A stretch of 64,000 bases of DNA from Aminipila butyrica (GCF_010669305.1 NZ_CP048649.1:992001-1056000), one strand, 5' to 3'. Positions 17,044-26,579 are shown, counted from the first letter of the stretch. Notes: generated from the letters alone by a model not told the origin. Made by a program: numbers and translations.

Positions 17044-18642
17044 ATGAGTAATAACTTACAGAACATTACAACAAAGCTGTGGGCCATGGCTAATGAGCTT
17101 CGTGGAAACATGGATGCCGCAGAATACAAGAATTATATTTTAGCCTTCATGTTTTATCGCTATCTGTCTGAGCACCAAGAACGCTATTTAGTTGAAAACA
17201 ATGTTATTGATGTGACCAGCGGCGAATCCATCAATAAAGCTTATTTAGAACAAGCCAATGGGGATGATTTGAATGATTACCTAGAAGATATTTCTTCAAG
17301 TTTAGGCTATGCCATTGCCCCCCTTGACACCTGGGAATCGCTAATTCAAAAGATCGATAACAGCATGGTAATTCCCAGTGATTATCAGACGATTTTTGAA
17401 AACTTCAATAAGAACGCTGAATTAAATAAAGAAGCGGTGAAAGATTTTCGTGGAGTATTTAATGACATTAACCTGGGAGACTCTCGTCTTGGTTCTTCTA
17501 CAAATGAACGGGCAAAATCCCTTAACCGGATTGTAAAACTTGTTGAAGGCATTGATTACAAAGGGGAAGACGGCAAAGATATTCTCGGGGCAATCTATGA
17601 ATATTTAATCAGTCAATTTGCAGCCAGTGCAGGCAAAAAAGGCGGAGAGTTTTACACCCCTCATGAAGTTTCTAAAATTTTAGCTAAAGTTGTAACAGAT
17701 GGGGTAGAAGAATCGGATAATACTTTTTCGGTGTATGACCCGACTTGCGGATCTGGATCGTTGCTGCTAACCGTTCAAGGCGAGCTGCCTGGGGGAGATA
17801 AACCTGGGGCCATTAAGTTCTTTGGGCAAGAAAAGAACACCACAACATACAATTTAGCCCGTATGAACCTGATGATGCACGGGGTTTCCTTTAACAACAT
17901 GTCTCTGTCTAATGCAGATACTCTTGAAAGAGATTGGCCTGATGGACCAGATGCAAAAGGACTGGATCATCCCCGCTCTTTTGATGCCGTAGTTGCCAAT
18001 CCACCCTATTCGGCTCATTGGGACAATAGCGAGACGAAACTAAAAGACCCTCGCTTTAGCGAATATGGTAAACTTGCTCCGAAAACAAAGGCAGATTATG
18101 CCTTCATTTTACACAGTTTGTACCATCTAAATAGCACTGGAACCATGGCTATCGTGCTGCCGCACGGTGTCTTATTCAGGGGTGCAGCAGAAGGAACGAT
18201 TCGTCAAACCATCATTGAGAAAAACTATCTTGATACGGTGATCGGCTTACCTGCTAACTTGTTTTACGGTGTAAGCATTCCAACTACAATTTTAGTATTC
18301 AAGAAAAATCGTAAAACAAAAGATATTTTGTTTATCGATGCAAGCAACGAATTTGAAAAAGGTAAGAATCAAAATAAACTTACGGATAAAAATATCAATA
18401 AGATTATTGAAACGTACCGAAACCGTGTGGATGTGGATAAATATGCGCATGTGGCATCATTAGAAGAAATCAAAGAAAACGAGTTTAACTTGAACATTCC
18501 CCGTTATGTGGATACGTTTGAGGAAGAACAAATCATTGATCTTGATGAAGTCAATAAGTTGCTAGAGCAAGACAAGCGAGAAATAGCTGAGTTAGAAGCC
18601 AAGATTAATGAACAGTTGAAAATTTTAGGTATACATGTGTAA
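17044..18642 (+). CDS. hsdM: Type I restriction enzyme, HsdM methyltransferase subunit
   Basis: A 532-residue N6-adenine methyltransferase. Motifs seen are FYTPHEVSKIL, the SAM-binding motif I DPTCGSGSLLL (from residue 232) and the catalytic NPPY (319-322). With two HsdM and one HsdS it forms the modification enzyme that protects host DNA. The frame is open to 16882, but that extension overlaps hsdS and has no ribosome-binding site; the ATG at 17044 follows GAGAGGAAAAG. A strong terminator follows. Confidence 0.96.
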   Translation: MSNNLQNITTKLWAMANELRGNMDAAEYKNYILAFMFYRYLSEHQERYLVENNVIDVTSGESINKAYLEQANGDDLNDYLEDISSSLGYAIAPLDTWESLIQKIDNSMVIPSDYQTIFENFNKNAELNKEAVKDFRGVFNDINLGDSRLGSSTNERAKSLNRIVKLVEGIDYKGEDGKDILGAIYEYLISQFAASAGKKGGEFYTPHEVSKILAKVVTDGVEESDNTFSVYDPTCGSGSLLLTVQGELPGGDKPGAIKFFGQEKNTTTYNLARMNLMMHGVSFNNMSLSNADTLERDWPDGPDAKGLDHPRSFDAVVANPPYSAHWDNSETKLKDPRFSEYGKLAPKTKADYAFILHSLYHLNSTGTMAIVLPHGVLFRGAAEGTIRQTIIEKNYLDTVIGLPANLFYGVSIPTTILVFKKNRKTKDILFIDASNEFEKGKNQNKLTDKNINKIIETYRNRVDVDKYAHVASLEEIKENEFNLNIPRYVDTFEEEQIIDLDEVNKLLEQDKREIAELEAKINEQLKILGIHV

Positions 18643-18654
18643 AAAGAGATGAAT

Positions 18655-18689
18655 ACGGGTCAAGAATATTTTTTCTTGGCCCGTTTTTG
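18655..18689 (+). terminator. Terminator of the restriction-modification operon
   Basis: A 12-bp stem (ACGGGTCAAGAA with TTCTTGGCCCGT, one G-U pair) with a six-base loop is followed by TTTTTG. Confidence 0.9.
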
Positions 18690-18734
18690 CTTTTGTCTTT
18701 CGTCGGTAATAGGAGTGCTTTGCTATAATTTACC

Positions 18735-19172
18735 TCACTTTTTCCCACTGACCTCATGAAATTCTTCAGGAATATCTTCCAATGTCATCGTTTGATGAAC
18801 GGAGCAAGTCCCGGCTATTTGAGCTGTTTCATAGTACCACTGTTTATAATTAAGCATCGCAAGGGTTTGCTGCATTTGTTCAATCTGCAAAAGTACGGAT
18901 TCACGTTGTTCTTTAATTAAGGTTAACCGCTGGGCGATGGTAGTATCGCCCTCCATGCACCAATCAATAAATACTTTAATATCTTTAATGGACATGCCTG
19001 TTTTTTTCAAGCATTCAATGACGGAAAGAAAGGCAAAATCTTCTTCTTTAAACATCCTGATTCCGCCCTCGGAACGCTCAAGAAAAGGCAATAGGCCCTC
19101 TTTATCATAATATCGAAGGGTGGACGGGGCGATATGTAATCTCTTCGCCATTTCTCCTACTGTATATACCAT
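18735..19172 (-). CDS. MerR-family regulator, AdhR-like
   Basis: A 145-residue activator-repressor. An N-terminal winged helix (TVGEMAKRLHIAPSTLRYYDKEGLLPF) is followed by a recognition/dimerisation helix and an antiparallel coiled coil (residues ~80-118). It has cysteines at the end of the coiled coil and in GTCSVH, suggesting a thiol-reactive aldehyde or electrophile sensor of the AdhR/YraB type; that is inference. It diverges from the alcohol dehydrogenase gene, across a classic MerR promoter with a 19-bp spacer and a palindrome, so it probably activates that gene. Confidence 0.9.
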   Translation of the reverse strand: MVYTVGEMAKRLHIAPSTLRYYDKEGLLPFLERSEGGIRMFKEEDFAFLSVIECLKKTGMSIKDIKVFIDWCMEGDTTIAQRLTLIKEQRESVLLQIEQMQQTLAMLNYKQWYYETAQIAGTCSVHQTMTLEDIPEEFHEVSGKK

Positions 19173-19215
19173 ATGAAATCTCCTTGCTCAATTTATAAAT
19201 TTATTAAAAAAGGCA

Positions 19216-19246
19216 TTGACTTAAAGTTAACTTTAAGTTGTATAGT
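19216..19246 (+). promoter_or_regulatory. MerR-type promoter with 19-bp spacer and palindromic operator
   Basis: TTGACT (19216-19221) and TATAGT (19241-19246) are 19 bp apart, the over-long spacer typical of MerR-activated promoters. A perfect 18-bp palindrome CTTAAAGTTAACTTTAAG (19220-19237) fills the spacer. Confidence 0.88.
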
Positions 19247-19316
19247 TTAAGAAAACTTTTACTTTAAAGTATATCAATTCATGTAAATTAGGTCAATTGA
19301 ATGTAGGAGGAGAAGC

Positions 19317-20489
19317 ATGAGCTTTCAAATGTATGTACCCACAAGAATTCTATTCGGGAAAGGTCAGTTAGGCCATTTGCATAGCCAGCAAATGCCGGGT
19401 AAAAAAGCCTTAATTATTATTTCTAATGGAAAATCTACAAAGGAAAATGGATACCTGTCTGAAACAGAGAAGCAGCTGCATCTAGCGGGGATAGAAACGG
19501 TTGTATTTGATGAGATTATGGCAAATCCCTTAAAGACGACTGTTATGGAGGGGAGTGTTTGCGCCCGTAAGAACAATTGTGATTTTATCGTTGCACTGGG
19601 CGGCGGTAGTGTTATGGATGCGTCTAAAGCCATTGCTGCGATGGCAACAAATGACGGGGATTTATGGGATTATGTTTCCGGAGGGACGGGTAAAGGAAAA
19701 ACCTTGTCCAGTGAACCTCTGCCGATCATAGCCATTACAACCACCGCTGGGACAGGCAGCGAGGTGGATCAGTACGGTGTTATTTCCAATCAAGAAACCA
19801 ACGAGAAGATTGGTTTTGGCGGGTACGATTCCCTTTTCCCGACAATGGCGATTGTCGATGCAGAATTGATGAAATCGGTGCCGACTAAGTTCACGGCTTA
19901 TCAAGGGTTTGATGCTTTGTTTCATAGTGTTGAATGCTATATTTCAGCAGCGGCGAACTTGATGAGTGATATGTACGCGCTGACTGCCATTGAAAATGTG
20001 GGTAAATATCTGGTTCGTGCTGTCAAAGATGGCAATGATTTAGAGGCTAGAGAGCATATGGCCTTTGCGAATACCCTGTCGGGGGTCGTAATGACAATTA
20101 GCGCCTGTACCAGTGAACATTCCATGGAACACGCCATGAGTGCTTATCATCACCAGCTGCCTCATGGTGCCGGGCTGATTATGATTTCCCAGGCCTACTT
20201 TACCTATTTCATCGAAAACCACGCCTGTGACGACCGATTTGTGCGAATGGCACAGGCTTTGGGAATGGAAGGCGCAAACGCACCGATGGATTTCATTCGC
20301 GCATTGGTGAAGCTGCAAGAGGACTGCGGCGTTTCGGATTTAAAAATGTCCGATTATGGTATTCAGCCTAATGAATTTATGACCATGGCACAGAATGCAC
20401 GCGCTACCATGGGCGGACTATTCCAATGTGACCCTATGCCGCTTTCGGATGAAGATTGTGCAGCAATATTTAAAAAATCTTATCGATAA
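19317..20489 (+). CDS. Iron-containing (group III) alcohol dehydrogenase
   Basis: A 390-residue NAD(P)-dependent dehydrogenase of the iron ADH family. The cofactor motif GGGSVMDASKAIA is near residue 96, and the metal ligands expected in the family appear as Asp199 and His203 (GFDALFHS), His268 (SEHSMEHA) and His283 (LPHGAGL). It interconverts an alcohol and aldehyde. A divergent MerR regulator with a palindromic promoter, and a following RibD/DHFR-like reductase in the same operon, suggest an aldehyde or electrophile detoxification unit. The start follows AGGAGGAGAAGC. Confidence 0.92.
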   Translation: MSFQMYVPTRILFGKGQLGHLHSQQMPGKKALIIISNGKSTKENGYLSETEKQLHLAGIETVVFDEIMANPLKTTVMEGSVCARKNNCDFIVALGGGSVMDASKAIAAMATNDGDLWDYVSGGTGKGKTLSSEPLPIIAITTTAGTGSEVDQYGVISNQETNEKIGFGGYDSLFPTMAIVDAELMKSVPTKFTAYQGFDALFHSVECYISAAANLMSDMYALTAIENVGKYLVRAVKDGNDLEAREHMAFANTLSGVVMTISACTSEHSMEHAMSAYHHQLPHGAGLIMISQAYFTYFIENHACDDRFVRMAQALGMEGANAPMDFIRALVKLQEDCGVSDLKMSDYGIQPNEFMTMAQNARATMGGLFQCDPMPLSDEDCAAIFKKSYR

Positions 20490-20503
20490 GGAGTAAAAGA
20501 AAA

Positions 20504-21226
20504 ATGGATAGACCTTATATTTTTTGTCATATGATGACCTCCATTGACGGCAAGATTATGGGCTCTTATATGGGGACTCAAGAGGGTGAGGCAGCGGGAG
20601 AGGTATTTTACAATATTGCATTTGGTAAAAATCCCTATTACCAACATCAGGGGTGGTTGTCCGGCCGCATAACGACGGATGACAATTTTACACGGTATAA
20701 AGAACCTATGCTGGACCAGAAGGCACTCTCCGTACCAGAAGGGGATTTTATCGCTGAAGCTAATGCTTCTATGTATTATGTTTCAGTAGATCCTGCTGGC
20801 AGGCTGGGTTGGGAGAGCAATACCTTAACTTATGTGGATACGACTGCCCATGTGATTGAAGTGCTTACAGGCAAGGCTAGCAACGCCTATAAAGCATTTC
20901 TCCGTAAATTGGGGATTTCCTATATCCTAGCTGGGGATGAATCCTTGGACTATGGACTTGCTTTGCAAAAGGTAAAGGCACTGTTTGGTGTAAAAACACT
21001 GATGTTAGGCGGGGGCGGTGTTCTCAATTGGTCTTTTATACAAGCAGGCATGTGCGATGAACTCAGTGTCGTCATCGCTCCGGCAGCAGATGGCTCGTCG
21101 GATACCCCTGCGCTATTTGAAACACGAGGGGGCTTCGCAGCTGATAAACCAGTTGGATTTACCCTGAAAGGTGCAGAAGCTAAAGAAGACGGCAGCGTTT
21201 GGCTTCGTTATACCGTAAATCATTGA
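20504..21226 (+). CDS. Dihydrofolate reductase/RibD-C family protein
   Basis: A 240-residue protein of the RibD C-terminal/DHFR-like reductase family. The N terminus HMMTSIDGKIMG matches the substrate-side MS.DGKI motif, and LMLGGGGVLNWSFIQAGMCDE is the glycine-rich cofactor region. It probably uses NADPH to reduce a carbonyl or imine; riboflavin or folate synthesis is unlikely, since no partner genes are nearby. It starts 14 bases after the alcohol dehydrogenase, behind AAGGAG, so it shares its MerR-controlled promoter. Confidence 0.85.
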   Translation: MDRPYIFCHMMTSIDGKIMGSYMGTQEGEAAGEVFYNIAFGKNPYYQHQGWLSGRITTDDNFTRYKEPMLDQKALSVPEGDFIAEANASMYYVSVDPAGRLGWESNTLTYVDTTAHVIEVLTGKASNAYKAFLRKLGISYILAGDESLDYGLALQKVKALFGVKTLMLGGGGVLNWSFIQAGMCDELSVVIAPAADGSSDTPALFETRGGFAADKPVGFTLKGAEAKEDGSVWLRYTVNH

Positions 21227-21290
21227 AAGGAGAATACTAACCGAAGTGTACCGGATTTCTATTAATATTCTTCCAATAGCTACATGTCAG

Positions 21291-21318
21291 AAGGCGGCCA
21301 AATAAATATGGCCGCCTT
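21291..21318 (+). terminator. Hairpin after the dehydrogenase operon
   Basis: A perfect 10-bp stem AAGGCGGCCA with TGGCCGCCTT and an eight-base loop. The tail AATTGG is weak in U, so termination may be partial. Confidence 0.65.
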
Positions 21319-21335
21319 AATTGGTCGTTGCGTGA

Positions 21336-21410
21336 TAGCATATGCTAACCTTGACACAAATTGTGTGTCTATGGTATAATCTGTTAGCTTTCGCTAACCA
21401 AGGGTTAGCC
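21336..21410 (+). promoter_or_regulatory. Promoter of the surface protein with repeated GCTAACC operators
   Basis: TTGACA (21351-21356) and TATAAT (21375-21380) have an 18-bp spacer. The palindrome TAGCATATGCTA (21336-21347) lies just upstream. GTTAGC-TTTC-GCTAAC (21383-21398) and an inverted GGTTAGC (21403-21409) lie downstream; ACACAA-A-TTGTGT sits in the spacer. The repeated GCTAACC unit suggests tight repression by a dimeric or multimeric regulator. Confidence 0.75.
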
Positions 21411-21442
21411 ATAACTAACAACTTGCATTGGAGGGATATGCG

Positions 21443-24400
21443 GTGAAATTATCTTACTTAAAAAAGAATAAAAAGAAAATAGTCGGGGTGATGATGGCAA
21501 TGATTGTTGCTATTTCTTCGGCTACTTCTGTTGCTCCTGTTTTTGCAGATGATGCAGATTTACAGGTGCCGATTTTAGAGGCGGAGGAAGGCGTTCAGAC
21601 AAATGAAGACGTCGGTGGAGGGGAGTCTCCTGGCAATAGTGAAAACACGCCTGAAACGGAAATAACCACGGAAAAAGAGACAGAGGAGCAATTACCGGAG
21701 GTAAAAGAGGAGGAAAATAAATCCGAAGATGTTCAGCAGGAGGAGGATCAAGAGCTTGCTGAGGCAGCTTTTAATCTAATTTCTCTTCAAAGCATCACTC
21801 TTTCTGGAGATTACACCGACGGAAAGTATGAAGGCACAGGAGCCGGCAGGAATGGCGCTATTGTTTTAAATGTTACCATAGCAGAAAATAAGATTACGGA
21901 GATAGAAGTCGTTTCACAAAGTGAAACAGCGAATTTATGGGAAAAGGCGAAGGCCTTATTTGATACAATAATCGAAGCCAACTCGACAGCTGTTGATGGG
22001 GTGACAGGTGCTACATACAGTAGTAATGGCATTAAAGGGGCTGTCAATGATGCCTTATCAAAAGCAATTAAGGATGAGACAAAAGTCTTTGAAAAGGGCA
22101 GCGGCAGTAAAAGCAATCCATATATTATCAAAACGGATAACCAGCTTCAACGATTTGCAGATAAAGTCAATGAAAAAAATGACTATGAAGGCAAGTACAT
22201 TGCACTTTCAAGCAATATTGAATTAAGTGGAGAATGGACACCCATTGGAACAAAGGATGCTCCTTTTGCAGGACAATTCAGCGGAGAAGGAAACACTATT
22301 GATGGTTTAACTATTAAGAATTCCAATCAATACGCAGGGCTTTTCGGATATCTGGGAAACGGCGCTGAAATTTCTGATATCAAGTTGACAAATGTGCATA
22401 TTTCAGAAGAAGCCAAGGCAGTTTATGCCGGCGGAATCGTAGGAATGACAGGAGAGAACATTACCATTGATAACTGTGCTGTAAGTGGCTCGGTCTTTTC
22501 CAATACAACTGCAGATAATGCGTCAAGCTATGCCGGCGGGGTCGCAGGGAATTTAAGCGCAAGCTCAATTGTTTCAAATGTATGCACAGATGTTACCGTA
22601 ACGGCATACGCAGAAAAAGCGCTTTCTTATGCCGGCGGTATTACAGGCATATCAGGAAATAAGTGTATCTTACTGAATGCAGCATCACAGGGAACCATCA
22701 TAGCGGAAAGTGATGGAGAAAATAAAAATACGGTGGCCGGCGGTGTGTCGGGCATGCTTGCAGGCACGGCCTATAATGTTTTCAGCCGATGCACCGTATC
22801 CGCAGAGAACAGTGTTGAAAGCAAGAAATTTATAGGCGGTATAAGTGGGGTCATTACGCCAAATACCGCCTTAATAAACGGCTACTATAATAGCAGCATT
22901 ACTAAACCATATATGTTGTTTGTACCAACCATATCAGGCTATGTGGCAGATCATATAGTTGTCATGGATGATGTGGCATTTGATTCCGCCGATTTTGTGG
23001 CGACAATGAATGATGGATTACTGAATGCCAAGATTTCGACGGCAGCCTCTAAGGTTGCGGCAGCAAGTAACGCCAATATGGGTGATTTACTGAGTGCAGT
23101 AAACAACGTTGAGGGGGTGTATGCCTGGAAGCTTGATGGAGGGATTAAACTTTCAGACGAAAAATTTATTGATGATACCATTGATACCAGTATTTTTGAA
23201 CGGGGAAGTGGAACAGAAAACAATCCATATATTATAAAAACGGAAGCACAGCTTCGAAACTTCGCCCTGTCTGTGACAGATACGGTAAGTTATAAAGGAA
23301 TTTATATCGCATTAGACGGGGATATTGATGTATCCAGTGCAGTTTGGCTGCCTATAGGACTTGGTCATAGCGATTTTCTTGGTACCTTTGACGGAAAAGG
23401 ATATAAAATCACGGGTATGCATATTGGGGAAAAGGGAAATCCATATCAAGAACCTTCTGGTGACAGTACAGACAAAACAAAAATGACGACGTACTATGGC
23501 TTGTTTGGTGTGATAGGCGAAAATGCCGTTATTAAAAACCTTGGCATAGAAGATGCCGTTATTTCTGCCGAAAAAGAATTTAGTTTATATGCAGGGCTTT
23601 TAGCGGCTGTAACAGATAAAGCGTATATTGACAGCTGCTATGCAGAAGGCTACGTATACAGCAAAATAAATAATAAAAGCGGTAATGCTTGGGCTGGCGG
23701 TCTTGTGGGAATGACCATCAAAGGCGGAGTTATTAACTCTTGGACGGATGCAGAGGTTTACTGCGAAGCAGTGGGCGGTCTGGCAGAGTCTGGCTCCTTT
23801 ATCGGCATGAGCAATAGAACTGTTGTGGCTAATTGCCTTGCGCTTGGACTTGCAGGTGGTAAAGCTAGCCGAGAAAATGGAAATGAAGGCATGCCGGCGG
23901 TTTCCTCCTTTATTGGCGTAAACGGCGGCAAGATGGCCAACTGTTATTCTATGGGTGATATGAAAGCCGATTCGTTCTCAACTTATGTTGGTGCCGTTTC
24001 GGGTTGGGCAACAGGCATTGCCAGACAGTTCATCTCTTATTACAATGCAGATGCAATCCAAAACAGCAATGGAATCGTAAATAATCCGGTTATAAGTGTT
24101 GGTTTCATGGTTAGTGCCGGAGTAAATGATGAAGGGGAGCCATACGACGGTACCTATAATGTGGGTATTGAATCAAAAGCAAAGACCTTTTTGCAGAGTC
24201 AGGCCTTTGCCGAGCTGTTAAATTCTAACTTTAGTGCATTCCCGCTGGATATTGTCAGCGGTAAAAGCTCAAATACAGATGACAAAGACGGTCAGAATGC
24301 CATGGGGCTTCCAAGCTTTATGAAATTGAAGTCCTGGCAATTGGTAGGCAGTGACGTATTGCCGATAGGTGAGCCGGTTTTGACAACCTATAAAGATATG

Positions 24401-26521
24401 AATCCTATTTTTGAACCAGATACCCTTGAAGTGGTGGACGGGACGTATTATGGCAGAGCAAAAGGGCCAAGCGGGCAGTACATTTATGTACAAATGACTG
24501 TAAAGAATAAACGCATGACGGAAATCAGCGTGACATCACATAACGAAGGAGAAGCACTGGATGCCGTTTCTCACGAAGTGATTACAGGTGTTCTTGAAAG
24601 CCAAAGCTATGCCCAGTCCGGCAGTGACAGCACCCTGGTGAAGGCCCTTAAAAGTGCGATTGCTGTTGCAGCACAAAAGGCGGCCATCAGAGATCTGACC
24701 AATTATGGAAATGCTTCAGATTCCATTTTTGCAAGCGGCAGCGGTACAGAGAAAAATCCATACCTGATTAGCACGGCAAATCAGCTAAAAGCTTTTGCAG
24801 AGTCTATCAATGCCGATGAACATTACGAAGGAAAGTATATTAAACTTACAAGCGATATTTCCCTTCAAGGCATGAGCTGGATACCGGCAGGGGGGTCTGG
24901 TGCGTATGGATTCAGGGGAACCTTTGATGGTAACAATAAGGTTATCTCCAATATGACCATCGGTTCAGAAGCCAATCCTGAAATGTACTGCAAGTCTGTA
25001 GGACTGTTTGCAAATCTGGAGGCTGCTGTCGTGAAAAATCTTGGCATGGAAAAGGCTCAAATCTATCACCGATACTTAGGTGACTCCATCGCCTACGCAG
25101 GGATTCTTTCCGGATATTATATTCAAAATTCTGGGGATCACGGATCGATCGATTTCTGCTATGCAAAAGGTACGGTAAACAGTTATTCTGCTAAGCAAAA
25201 TGATGCGGCGGGCCTGATCGGAAACATTAACAAGGGAATAATCGCAAACAGTTACGTTGATGTGACGGTAAACAGTCAGAGCCGAGATGGGTATTCCTAT
25301 GCAGGCGGTATATGTGGACTTCCCAACAGGTCCCTGATTATAAACTGTTATGCACTTGGAAGCGTTAAGGGAACAGGAAATGGTGCCAGAATACAGGTTG
25401 GTGGCATATCGGGTATGAATGCCGGTATTGAAATCAACAACTATGCTGACGTGACACTTGCTTCGGCAAACACGGTTAATGATGTCGGCGGAATCACAGG
25501 ACGAGTTACCGGCATTGGGTATATTGAAAAAGCTTACTACAATAAAGGCGCTTCTCAGGTAAGCGGTTCACAAGTGTTTTCTCCGGCTAAAGGAATCGGG
25601 ACAATTGTTTCCGGTGCAGAGCTTGGGAAGGGAACCGTTATAGCACTTGAAGAAAAGACTTTAGCTGAGCTGAAGAGCACAAGCTTTGCCGATTTACTGA
25701 ATTCAAATAAAAGTGATGGAGAACTTATCAGTCGAACAAAGGCCGTTTTGAATGGGTATGGCGTAGAACTGTCTTCAGATATCACACTCCGGGATTTTGC
25801 ATATTCTTCAAGAGATGGCGGCGTGGTATTTAAAGACCGGGTAACAAAATCTTCTGGCGGCGGATCAAAGGGCGGATCCTCTGGGGGAAGCAAAACAAAC
25901 GACACAACCAATAAAACAGAAACCCCTATTGATAATAACAGTGAAAAGAATGAGAATACAGAAAACAATACCGCCAGCAAGGTCTTTGCCGATACACAGA
26001 GTCATTGGGCAGCCGAGGCTATCAATACGGTTGTTGAAAGAAAGATTTTCACAGGCGTAGCTAAAAATGAATTCTCACCAAATACAGGCATGACAAGAGC
26101 CATGTTTGTAACGGCTATCGGCAGACTTGCCAATGCCGACGTAGTTGAAAATGCTACCTTTGCTGATGTGCAAAGCGGAACCTGGTATTCCGGATATGTT
26201 GGCTGGGCAAGCCAGCAGAAGATTATAAGCGGAATAAGCAGCAGTGAGTTTGGTATTAATGAAAATATTACCAGAGAACAGATGGCGGTTATGCTTTATA
26301 ATCTTGCTAAATCACAAGGCTTTGAATTAGCGGAAGGAAGTGCTGTAACTTTCACGGACAATGAAGCTATAAACGATTGGGCTAAAACAGCCGTTTCCTC
26401 CATGGTTCAGGCGGGCGTTATAAGCGGAAGAGATGATCTGAGCTTTGATCCCCAGCAGAAGGCCACAAGAGCAGAAGCAGCGGCGATGATTTCCAGATTT
26501 ATGGAAAAGTATAATATATAA
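21443..26521 (+). CDS. Secreted FMN-binding, GLUG-repeat, SLH-anchored surface protein
   Basis: A 1692-residue secreted protein. A signal peptide of ~36 residues ends near VFADDAD; an acidic Glu-rich linker follows. Residues ~126-205 are an FMN_bind domain with DGVTGAT (185-191), in which Thr191 is the expected covalent flavin site for an ApbE-type transferase. Three modules of GLUG-like beta repeats begin GSGSKSNPY, GSGTENNPY and GSGTEKNPY (near 217, 586 and 1096). Between modules two and three, residues ~1000-1085 are a second FMN_bind-like domain lacking the SGAT motif. A Gly/Ser/Asn-rich hinge precedes three SLH domains (~1513-1692), which hold the protein on the cell wall. The start is GTG at 21443 behind GGAGGG. 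A role in extracellular electron transfer or surface redox is inferred from flavinylated homologues. Confidence 0.9.
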   Translation: MKLSYLKKNKKKIVGVMMAMIVAISSATSVAPVFADDADLQVPILEAEEGVQTNEDVGGGESPGNSENTPETEITTEKETEEQLPEVKEEENKSEDVQQEEDQELAEAAFNLISLQSITLSGDYTDGKYEGTGAGRNGAIVLNVTIAENKITEIEVVSQSETANLWEKAKALFDTIIEANSTAVDGVTGATYSSNGIKGAVNDALSKAIKDETKVFEKGSGSKSNPYIIKTDNQLQRFADKVNEKNDYEGKYIALSSNIELSGEWTPIGTKDAPFAGQFSGEGNTIDGLTIKNSNQYAGLFGYLGNGAEISDIKLTNVHISEEAKAVYAGGIVGMTGENITIDNCAVSGSVFSNTTADNASSYAGGVAGNLSASSIVSNVCTDVTVTAYAEKALSYAGGITGISGNKCILLNAASQGTIIAESDGENKNTVAGGVSGMLAGTAYNVFSRCTVSAENSVESKKFIGGISGVITPNTALINGYYNSSITKPYMLFVPTISGYVADHIVVMDDVAFDSADFVATMNDGLLNAKISTAASKVAAASNANMGDLLSAVNNVEGVYAWKLDGGIKLSDEKFIDDTIDTSIFERGSGTENNPYIIKTEAQLRNFALSVTDTVSYKGIYIALDGDIDVSSAVWLPIGLGHSDFLGTFDGKGYKITGMHIGEKGNPYQEPSGDSTDKTKMTTYYGLFGVIGENAVIKNLGIEDAVISAEKEFSLYAGLLAAVTDKAYIDSCYAEGYVYSKINNKSGNAWAGGLVGMTIKGGVINSWTDAEVYCEAVGGLAESGSFIGMSNRTVVANCLALGLAGGKASRENGNEGMPAVSSFIGVNGGKMANCYSMGDMKADSFSTYVGAVSGWATGIARQFISYYNADAIQNSNGIVNNPVISVGFMVSAGVNDEGEPYDGTYNVGIESKAKTFLQSQAFAELLNSNFSAFPLDIVSGKSSNTDDKDGQNAMGLPSFMKLKSWQLVGSDVLPIGEPVLTTYKDMNPIFEPDTLEVVDGTYYGRAKGPSGQYIYVQMTVKNKRMTEISVTSHNEGEALDAVSHEVITGVLESQSYAQSGSDSTLVKALKSAIAVAAQKAAIRDLTNYGNASDSIFASGSGTEKNPYLISTANQLKAFAESINADEHYEGKYIKLTSDISLQGMSWIPAGGSGAYGFRGTFDGNNKVISNMTIGSEANPEMYCKSVGLFANLEAAVVKNLGMEKAQIYHRYLGDSIAYAGILSGYYIQNSGDHGSIDFCYAKGTVNSYSAKQNDAAGLIGNINKGIIANSYVDVTVNSQSRDGYSYAGGICGLPNRSLIINCYALGSVKGTGNGARIQVGGISGMNAGIEINNYADVTLASANTVNDVGGITGRVTGIGYIEKAYYNKGASQVSGSQVFSPAKGIGTIVSGAELGKGTVIALEEKTLAELKSTSFADLLNSNKSDGELISRTKAVLNGYGVELSSDITLRDFAYSSRDGGVVFKDRVTKSSGGGSKGGSSGGSKTNDTTNKTETPIDNNSEKNENTENNTASKVFADTQSHWAAEAINTVVERKIFTGVAKNEFSPNTGMTRAMFVTAIGRLANADVVENATFADVQSGTWYSGYVGWASQQKIISGISSSEFGINENITREQMAVMLYNLAKSQGFELAEGSAVTFTDNEAINDWAKTAVSSMVQAGVISGRDDLSFDPQQKATRAEAAAMISRFMEKYNI

Positions 26522-26539
26522 TAAATATTAGCTGAAAAA

Positions 26540-26579
26540 AACAGGCACTAGAATACAAATTCTGGTGCCTGTTTTCTTT
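26540..26579 (+). terminator. Terminator after the surface protein
   Basis: A 15-bp stem (AACAGGCACTAGAAT with ATTCTGGTGCCTGTT, one G-U pair) with a four-base loop is followed by TTCTTT. Confidence 0.9.

Noticed and set aside
10856..18689. Defined attachment-site repeats bounding the restriction cassette
   Set aside because: No matching direct repeats or integrase were seen, so the island call rests only on composition and gene content.
21812..25980. Long antisense frames inside the surface protein gene
   Set aside because: They mirror the codon bias of the real gene, have no ribosome-binding sites and no recognisable domains.
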